This document shows, one piece after another, positions 56,801 to 64,000 of a stretch of DNA of 64,000 bases. Numbering within the stretch: position 1 is the first letter of the stretch; each line of letters opens with the position of its first letter. This DNA comes from Diphasiastrum complanatum (Eukaryota > Streptophyta > Lycopodiopsida > Lycopodiales > Lycopodiaceae): assembly GCA_029204225.1 (NCBI GenBank), contig CM055102.1, positions 10,801,245 through 10,865,244 of the forward strand, read 5' to 3'. A program made the position numbers and the translations under genes. The notes under the pieces are model-generated. The model saw only the letters and a list, made by a program, of their open reading frames with translations. It had not been told where the DNA came from and did not search any database.

Positions 56801-57461
56801 TGTATACGATGATGATGCTGATAATATCAATCGAATTATTCACCCATAATTAGACACAGTAGATAAATTTTTTTAATCATCGATTAGATTCAGATTGAGT
56901 CAGAATAATTTGTCAATGATCTTCAAATCGTCATAGCCATTACAGAACTAAAAGTTAGTTTCAAGTACACGGTTACGACAACAGTTGTCTTATGCTCTCC
57001 ACATCACGTGACTTGTCATTCTTTAATTTCTGAATCGATTAATTGTCTTATTGTGTTCAGGATAATGTCAGTGTGCATGCTATGCTTTCTCTATCATTTT
57101 GTCTGACTGCTTTTAATAGATTTGTTTGAACTATCTTACTCACATTTTTGCAATTAAACACTCATTCAACTTCGTGTTTGTGCTATGTAATTACCTCTAT
57201 TGGTTCTGACAACTTTGAAGTCAAAACTAAGTCGAATCAATTGAGTCTTCAAACTCAACATTTTGATTCCATCAACCACTCGATTTCCAATCAAAGCCAC
57301 ATGTCATCTGATTCCTATATATGATTTTTTATCAGAAGCTTCCCACAAAACTTGATTCTATTGACCGATAGAATAATTGTTTTCCTATTATGATAATAAC
57401 ATTAGATTTTTTTTTTCTTAAGTTATTGAGAGTTATTACTATCGCCTAGACTAACTTCTAC
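53917..57461. other. Largely featureless upstream flank
   Basis: No gene is supported. 54340-54450 is a GC-rich patch with inverted words (GGCCCTCGCCTGC, TCAAGGGC.TTC, CCCTTGAGGGAGG) capable of hairpins. 55560-55625 repeats GATAAGTCGGCCAA twice and ACAAGTCGGGTT once. A 74-codon minus frame at 56288-56512 (KGFEQQQAVETLVECYMKIH) is unrecognised. An A run is at 54246-54260. Confidence 0.4.
56755..56800 (+). repeat. (CA)n microsatellite
   Basis: CA repeats with two CCCA interruptions. Confidence 0.95.
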
Positions 57462-57800
57462 ATGGATTCCCGAAGCAAGGCTAGTCTCATCGTGGACGAG
57501 CTCAATGGATCCAACTATCATTTGTGAAGAATTAGTATGGAAATTGTGCTAATGGCTAAGGAGTTGTATGATGTTGTCACATGAGCTGACGTCAAACCCA
57601 AAGCAAATGACGTTGCAGTTTCCAGATGGAAGTTAAAGGATGGCAAAGCTTGCACGCTGATCATTCTCAACATATCAAACACACAAATCGGCAAGGTTTT
57701 TAAAGCTCAAACAAAAAAATAGGTATGATAAATCTTGAGCACATTGTATAATATGTGGAATATCACTTCCAAGCTACACATGTTGAAAGTAAATCTATTG
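57462..57800 (+). pseudogene. Ty1/copia gag N-terminal scrap
   Basis: From an ATG at about 57462 the frame reads MDSRSKASLIVDELNGSNYH, then after a stop ISMEIVLMAKELYDVVT, SRWKLKDGKACTLIILNISN and QIGKVFKAQT. This is the LDGSNY..W start of copia gag, with stops at three or more positions. It ends in unrelated sequence. Confidence 0.72.
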
Positions 57801-57829
57801 TGCGACGGCTAGGTCTATCTATGGTTCAA

Positions 57830-58576
57830 GTTGTAGTATAGTGATAGACCAATTCGTCCACTTTCTAAGTTTTACATAAAACTTACAAATAAAGTAAAGA
57901 GCATTCACATAAAGGAAGAGCACCAAGGCTTCCCAATTGGTGCTCAGAAACTAGACAACAACTAATGAAGCTTGTTAAGGCTTCCCAACTAACAAGCCTT
58001 CTACCCAACTAGCAAGGCCATTAATCTAAATCCTAACTAACACCCAAAGGGAGATGAAAATAATAATTCTAGCTAATTAAGTAATAAATCAATGAAAGCA
58101 TGCCACAATAAAAAAGCCAATGAAAAGGAGACAAAAGGAGGCCCGAGCACCTTCCTGCAAGCTATTCACCTTCCAAAGGGAACATAATGAAATAAAGAGA
58201 TCAATCCAAGATTGCAACTTAGCATAATCTCAAAGTGTTATTTACAAGGAAAATGCCTCTTTTCTTATAGCAAGAAGGGCCTTCCATAAGTTTCCGCTAA
58301 CTAATGGGATTAGTCTTTTAACTTGCCATTCTAAGGCTCACAACTTTAACTTAGAAAGCTTGAATCTCTAAAGTTAGAACTTAAGATAACTTGGAATCTT
58401 TTATTTCTAAGCTTAAGTTTTCAAAACTTAGAAGTTTATAATTTATTTAAGCTTCTACCCATGGTCTTATAATAACACACATGCCATAGTAGAAGTTTAT
58501 TAACAAGTACTCACACGTGGACTTACAACACACATGCCACAATGTTTAATTTCTCTTTTTTGCTTTGTTGCTAACA
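57830..58576 (-). mobile_element. Probable 3' LTR of gypsy-3
   Basis: On the minus strand the purine tract AAGGAGGGGGATAA (58577-58590) is followed by TGTTAGCAACAAAGC, an LTR-like start at 58576. The other LTR end is uncertain (about 57830). No 5' LTR copy was found. Confidence 0.5.
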
Positions 58577-58590
58577 TTATCCCCCTCCTT

Positions 58591-59290
58591 ATTGGATTGG
58601 TGGTCCCACACCAATCGAAGCTTTTTCGTCCCGGATCTGTTGGGCTTACCGGAGGCGAGATTGTTGTTGGCATGTTTGGTAGATCTTTTTGCTAATCCCT
58701 TCCATCATTTGCCAACGTAATTTGTTAAGGAAGGGCCTTAGGGTATAGTAATGTAGCATACCCTATAGAAATCCAAGGGTCTTCCATAGTTCGATCATAT
58801 CAACATGGAGCGCCAAAGTGAGGGTTGCCCTGTAGTAAAGTCGCGCTATGTTGATGTGGTCAACTTCAGTCTTTAAGGGATGACTGATGTCAAGGGCAAT
58901 TGATGGTAGTTCCCGATCCCAATAGCCTTGTAACTATTCCAAAAATGCCACCAAGCCATAGTTTTTCGAAAAATATCGCACATTACGATCGGGGTTGCCA
59001 TAGTGTTGTTGGTAGAAGACGTGACAATTTGTGATCATGCATCAGCCAGGTTGCTAGTATTCACACCTGTTAGTTGGGCCAACAAATCTTATTTTTAAAC
59101 TTTGTGGCAGAAAACGGTTCTCAACAAGCTATCGAATAATAATACGGATTGATGCGCATACAGACTGGTGCGTCGATACCGTGTCATTGAGGTTTTGCTT
59201 TGCAAAATAGTTGATGGCGCCATGCTGGTTGTGGATCAAGAAGTTGGACTGCGTCTTTATGAGTTTGGCAGACATCGAGATTCAGAATAA
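58591..59290 (-). other. Undefined 3' part of gypsy-3
   Basis: Between the P/Q-rich ORF and the polypurine tract. No frame is open for more than about 60 codons. Pieces such as TISPPVSPTDPGRKSFDW precede the tract. No integrase or chromodomain motif was recognised. Confidence 0.4.
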
Positions 59291-59300
59291 TGTATCCGCC

Positions 59301-60600
59301 TCACTCCTTGGGTTGGAACTTCTTTGTAAACTCTTGAGAGATCCGCAGGTCCTTGCTAGGCTCATTTGGAGAGATCCTATGCCTTATTGAAGGTGTTTCA
59401 GCTGCCAAGGTATGTTCGTGTTGTGGATCGGTGTGAGGGGAGAGAGGTGGTGAGGGATTAAATTCAACAATGCATTGGATTTTAGGAGAAATTTGGGGTT
59501 GGATGAAAGGAAAGTTAGTTGTGTCAATGGGATTAGAAGCGGAAGAGTGGAAGAGGTGTTGGGAGGAAGTGCCACCAGTGTCATGCAAGTTAGTTAGTGG
59601 AGGAGCTACCGATACTTGATTTGGGCCCTCTGTTTCCCTCAGGAATAGCTGGAGGTGCAAAATCTATGAATTTGACCCGTTCCAACTAGTCCTTCATATA
59701 GGAACGTGAGGGTGTTGCTCCTACCAAGGCTTCGTCATGCTTCGTAGTAAGGTTGGTCGTGGTATTTTGCAGAGCATAGATGTCTTGGTCTTTCAGCTAG
59801 ATTTGGTGCTGGAGGTGGCTAATCATGTACTACTGCTGCTGGATTTGTGCATTGAGATCATGTGTCTGCTGCTGCTGTTGATTGAAATCAGCCACCAATT
59901 GTGTCTTATCGTGCTGAAGTTGTGAGATGACTCCATCTTCTATCTGTCTTAGTGCGTGATGTCTTGGCAATGTGCTGAAAATGTTATATTGCAGCTCATT
60001 GACCAAACATATCGTCTTTTGAGCCACTAGTAGTAATTGCTCCCAAAGTCCAACATCGGGGAAGGGGAGTCCATAGTAGGGGTAAGGCATAAGGTTATAA
60101 GGAAGGAGATCTGGAATTGGTGGAGAAGATGGATTTTGAGAAAATGAAGGTTGAGGTGATTGGGGTTTTGGAGGAGGTAAAGGTGGAGATGATTGGGATT
60201 TTGGTGGAGAATTAGCTTTTGAAGGGGAATAGTGGATTGGAGTAGTTGTCATAATGGTGGATGTGGTTTGTGTTAGTAAATGTAATGCAAAATCATCTAC
60301 ATTGACCGAGGAGTCAAGTAGGGTGGAAATATATATGGGAGATGTCTTTTTTAGAATCATGGTATCAAAGTCGGTGTTAAGTGTGATAGAAGGTGTGGAT
60401 TTGGCAGTAGGTGGTGGAGGTAATGATGGAATGGTAGCAATGTTAGGAGGAGAAGATACATGAGCAGTTGAAATTATTGTAGTTGGCAGGACCATTCCAT
60501 TTGAACCCATCATGGAAGTGCCTTCGTCTAAAGAGTGGTCTGGTGCCGCTACTGCTTGTTGGGCCTATTGGAGTAAAACATCGTCAGATAATTCCATCTA
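59301..60600 (-). pseudogene. Proline/glutamine-rich ORF in gypsy-3
   Basis: The frame 60513-59830 (227 codons) and the continuing frame 59660-59301 (119 codons) flank a short stretch with stops. The first is proline/serine-rich (IPSLPPPPTAKSTPSITLN, PPLPPPKPQSPQPSFSQ), then turns into a glutamine-rich, probably coiled region (LQHDKTQLVADFNQQQQQ). In between, LKDQDIYALQNTTTNL and ERVKFIDFAPPAIPEG are readable. It lies downstream of RNase H where integrase would be expected, but no HHCC or DDE motif is present. It may be an additional ORF of the element or the N-terminal gene of another element. Confidence 0.45.
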
Positions 60601-62474
60601 ATCATTGATTGTAAAGTTGTCTTGCAATCAACGTATAAGGTGTTGTTTTGAGGATCAATGCACGTTGTTCGAGTTTAGATAAGGATGGATCCATCTGCCC
60701 TGAAGTCAAAAATTCAGTAATATCCTTTTCCCAAACGGGGGTATAGTCAACTTGAAACAAAATGGCATCGGGTAAATCATCGTTGACTCCTTGGTCCGGA
60801 GTTGGTAGATTAGGGGTTTGGGATAAATGATCTGCTAAAAAATATTGAACGCCCTTCCAAACAACAATCCGAAACTCAAATTCTCAAAATAACAAGATCC
60901 ATCGAGTAATTCGACCGGTTGTGCCAGTTTTGTTGGTAAGGTAGAGAAGTGCTTGATGATCAGTGAAGAAAGCAAAAAGTTTTCCCAAGAGATAATAACG
61001 AAACTTCTGAACCGCATAAACCATTGCCAAAGCTTCACGCTCAATATTGGTGTATTTGACTTCAACGGGTATCAATTGTCTACTGAAAAATCGAATTTGA
61101 TAATCCTTTTTGAATTCTCTTGGTTGGGTGAGCACTACTTCGATGGCATATACACATGGAATTCTTTGGAGTAATCAGAAGCCCGGAGAATAGGTGCATT
61201 TATGAGGGATTTTTTCAACCGATTAAATGCAACTCTTTGTTCATCAGTCCATTTGGGGATAATAACCACCTTCTAGATTAGTCATGCTTTATTAGCAAAA
61301 TCGAGAATAAAGCAACGATAGTAGTTGGCATGGCCTAAAAATGAATATACTTCGCGAATGGTGTGTGGTTCAGGCTGATTTTGAATGATCATGACCTTTT
61401 CAGAGTCAATTGTGATACCAATTTTGGAAATGATATGTCCTAAAACAATGTCGTGTATTATCCAAATCTGGCATTTTTTAGGATTCAAGGAGATTCCGAA
61501 TTATTGACATTGGATAAAAAAAACTTTCAAGCACAGACAGATGACGTGTTTCTTATGAATGCGCTCCTAAATCGTCCAAGTAGACCTATAGGGTATCTCC
61601 CATCTGCCGAGAAAATGCAGCTTGCATAACACATTGAAATGTGCTAGGAGCTTTATAGAGGCCGAAAGGCATGACTTTCCAACATAAGGTTTCCCATTCT
61701 ATGGCAAAAGCAAGTTTATGCTGATCTTCTTCAGCAATTTGAATCATGGTGTAGCCGCTAAAGCCATCTAAGAACGAGTAGGCCTCATCTCCTGCTAAAT
61801 TTTTTGAAGATGGATTCTTCGAAAGGTAATGGAATATGATCACGTTATAACAGCATTAAGTTTTTTAAAGTCAACACAGATGTAGAGTTTTCCATTTTTC
61901 TTAGGAACGATTATGATTGGAGAAATCCACTCAGTATGTTTGATCTCATAGATGAATCTTGCATCTAGCAAGCGTTGTAATTCTTCTTTCATTATGGTCT
62001 TGTAGATCGGATTGCATCGATATGGATGGCTAGCAGCTGGTCTCGCTCCCGGTTTAAGGGGAATGTGATGCACGGCTACTTGGGGTGAAACTCCTTGCAT
62101 GCCTTTATAGGACCAAGCAAAGACATGTCAATACTTTTTCAGAAGTTTTTCAAGCTTGCTGCGTTGCTCTGAGGTGAGCCTCTACGTGAACAATGTATTC
62201 GTTATTCTCATTGTGCTCACGTAAGGATATGGTGATGGTTCGTGCAGAGGACCCTCGAATAGGCGTTATTAGAAATATCGAGTACAACCAGGTCTATGGT
62301 GAATTTCAGGCCTCCCAATTTAACCAGAATTTGTGGGAGGAATCTTGTAGGTCGGACCACACTTTGATCAGCCATCATGAGCTGACAAGTGGGTTTGGTG
62401 AGTTTGTCTTTCAGGTTCCATTTCAACATGAGAGACGTGGAGATGATATTGACATCAAAGCCACCATCTAACAC
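60601..62474 (-). pseudogene. gypsy-3 protease, reverse transcriptase, RNase H
   Basis: Reading down: protease VLDGGFDVNIISTSLMLKW (usual D-S/T-G is DGG); RT start IPLKPGARPAASHPYRCNP, ELQRLLDARFIYEIKHTEW, IIVPKKNGKLYICVDFKKLN; palm YSFLDGFSGYTMIQIAEED, FGLYKAPSTFQCVM and YLDDLGAHS (61560); thumb VLGHIISKIGITIDSEKVMI, YSFLGHANYYRCFILDF; RNase H FSRQLIPVEVKYTNIEREAL, KFRYYLLGKLFAFFTDHQAL. After that LADHLSQTPNLP marks the usual end of RNase H. At least four stops or frame changes occur. Order and spacing are standard up to 60601; integrase is absent beyond it. Confidence 0.9.
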
Positions 62475-63230
62475 AACTAATAATTCTCAGGATTGGCGAT
62501 TAGTAGCTGGAATTTTGATATTGCCCCTTTCACTGAGCGGATTGGTTAGGTGTAATGGCATTTCAGGCAACTCGTCAAGGGTGGTGGTTTCGGTGGATTG
62601 GAGTTGTTGTTTCCATTGACCCACATGCTTCCATAAAATGTGGAAGAGAAGTGTGACATTAGCTTGTAGCAGATCTCCCCAGACTTCAGTGCCTTCAAGT
62701 GTTTTATTCTCGAATAAAGTGTGTGGTACTTTATGGGAGTTAGAAGAGTTTTGGTCTGCATTTTGAATTTTTTGACTGTATTTGTGATGCAGCTTAATTT
62801 ATTTTGTTTGTTAAAGATACACAATGGGCGTAGACACTTCACTCGAAGGTATGGTGTGCAATGATAGTGGCTTGGCATTGTTGTGCTCGAGTCAAGACCC
62901 ATGCTGGCAAAGTTTCGACTTGTACGAACAGAAAGGAATAGTTGGTTTAGATTGTGAAGGAGAATCCTTAACATGGTGTTCAATGCCACAATTTTTGCAA
63001 GCTAGTGAAAAATGAAGTTTGTCTAGGTAACGAATACTAGGATGTTTACCTGCACAGATAAAGCATCCGCGTATTGTGAGAAATTGTTGCGTTGCAAATT
63101 ACACAGCTTGGTTTGGATCGTAGATCGGGGAATTAGGATCAATCACTTGAGTATTAGGATCATATGGATAATATACCACCGGCTCAGAGGAGTATCCTGG
63201 TTGAGTATTGTCTTCCACATAATAATATAA
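62475..63230 (-). pseudogene. gypsy-3 gag C-terminal part
   Basis: Going down from about 63225 one frame reads GYSSEPVVYYPYDPN and GCFICAGKHPSIRYL, followed by ACKNCGIEHHVKDSPSQSK. The last matches a zinc knuckle C-x2-C-x4-H with the final Cys replaced by Ser. The text then runs through TLFENKTLEGTEVWGD and ETTTLDELPEMPLHLTNPL into the protease at 62474. Several stops are present. The N-terminal gag is lost at the junction with a copia fragment near 63235. Confidence 0.68.
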
Positions 63231-63240
63231 GTTGCTAGAT

Positions 63241-63543
63241 CTATGTTGTTGTCATTGTCCAGAAGACTCGGATTGATGAATGCTTAATGAATGGACTGAA
63301 TGTCTCATTGTAGTTGATGTTTGGGATTTGAGAAAATTCTTTGGCTATTAGTCGGGCATTTATTTGGTCAATACTCCTATCAGCTTTATACTTGATTTTG
63401 AAGACCCATTCGCAATCAATAAGATTGTTGCCGGTAGGTAGTTCGACCAATGACCATGTCTGGTTCTTGATCAGAGAGGAATACTCTCTGTCCATTTGGG
63501 ACTCAGCCCATGTAACTGGCTCCCTCTCTCTCCCTCTACGCAT
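63241..63543 (-). pseudogene. Ty1/copia RT N-terminal fragment
   Basis: A 100-codon frame: PVTWAESQMDREYSSLIKNQ, TWSLVELPTGNNLIDCEWVF, KIKYKADRSIDQINARLIAK, EFSQIPNINYNETFSPFIKH. This is the first part of copia RT up to the ETFSP block, and it is cut at 63241 by gypsy-3 gag sequence. It is open except for the truncation. Confidence 0.9.
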
Positions 63544-63612
63544 CAGCTCAGGCTCCCTCTCTCACCGTCTACGCATCTGCTCCATCTCTCTCTCTCTCTC
63601 TATGCATTTGCT
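63521..63612 (+). repeat. CT-rich imperfect tandem repeat
   Basis: Units GCTCCCTCTCTCTCCCTCTA plus CGCATCAGCTCAG, then GCTCCCTCTCTCACCGTCTA plus CGCATCT, then GCTCCATCTCTCTCTCTCTC plus TATGCATTTG. It separates the copia RT fragment (minus) from a copia gag (plus). Confidence 0.8.
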
Positions 63613-63670
63613 TTGGCACCCTGCGCTCTCTCCTTCCAGGCTGCCGCCTCTCTGATCTCCACACATCACC

Positions 63671-64000
63671 ATGGATTCCAGGGTGATAGAGAAGTTCAAT
63701 GGTGAGAACTTTCACCTCTGGATACTGAAGATGCAAATGATCCTCCTTGAAAGAGATTTGTGGGAGATCACAAATGGTGATGAACAAAAACCAGAGAGGC
63801 TGCAAGAAACAAAAGACTGGATTAGAAGAGACAACAAAGCCAGAGCCTTGATCATTCTGAGCCTATGTGACAACCAACTACTTCATGTTAGCAAGGCTAA
63901 CACTGCAGCAGAAGCATGGAAGGGGATGCAAGCAATTTTTGAAGTAAAGATTGTAGCAAATCAACTTATTTATGAAAGAAGCTCATGCTGCTAAAAATGT
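63671..64000 (+). CDS. Ty1/copia gag N-terminal domain, runs to the window end
   Basis: The ATG at 63671 opens MDSRVIEKFNGENFHLWILK and MQMILLERDLWEITNGDEQK, then ARALIILSLCDNQLLHVSKA and AAEAWKGMQAIFEVK. This is the UBN2-type gag start of copia capsids (F.G.N...W..KM...L....LW). A stop at 63992-63994 falls just after YERSSCC; that last stretch looks out of frame with the usual continuation, so a frameshift near 63960 is likely. The rest lies beyond the window. Confidence 0.88.

Overview
The window is nuclear DNA of a land plant with a large, repeat-laden genome. Very long introns packed with decayed Ty1/copia and Ty3/gypsy retrotransposons, a plant-type membrane-protein gene and degenerate 18S rDNA pieces fit a gymnosperm-like genome best; the species is an inference and not provable from the sequence.

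The most important content is one apparently intact host gene on the minus strand. Eight exons, recovered by splice-site and reading-phase matching, run from an ATG at 53792 to a TGA at 21046 and encode about 352 residues of a multi-pass membrane protein of an uncharacterised plant family. Two of its introns are about 11.0 kb (40966-51936) and 16.8 kb (24096-40875), and these hold most of the retrotransposons of the central part of the window. A TATA-like (TA)n tract and a (GA)n tract lie just upstream of the start codon.

Layout. 1-520: gypsy RT scrap. 520-4194 (minus): a Helitron replication initiator with HUH and two-tyrosine motifs, several frameshifts, no helicase. 4471-4659: a perfect (CT)n tract. 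5.6-7.4 kb: gypsy RT and integrase scraps plus an unrecognised ORF with a 93-bp tandem duplication. 8.9-10.1 kb (minus): copia gag/protease. 10.1-14.2 kb: two 18S rRNA fragments on opposite strands that would be contiguous if the segment between them were inverted. 14.3-15.1 kb: an unrecognised intron-containing gene fragment. 15.3-20 kb: copia RNase H, a 2.2-kb element with 209-bp direct repeats and a PBS, and copia RT. 21.0-53.8 kb: the host gene, whose introns contain copia-1 nested in copia-2 (25.1-33.7 kb), a non-coding repeat-derived block (33.7-38.7 kb), gypsy pieces (39-46.5 kb) and a deletion-derivative copia element (47-51 kb). 54-57.4 kb: little recognisable. 57.5-63.2 kb: copia gag scrap, then a gypsy element lacking integrase but carrying a proline/glutamine-rich ORF. 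63.2-64 kb: copia RT and, on the other strand, the start of another copia gag.

All transposon genes seen here have stops, frameshifts or missing domains, so none looks autonomous. No tRNA gene, CRISPR array, organellar insert or bacterial operon was recognised. Exon boundaries come from reading GT/AG sites by eye; the exon 2 donor is the weakest.
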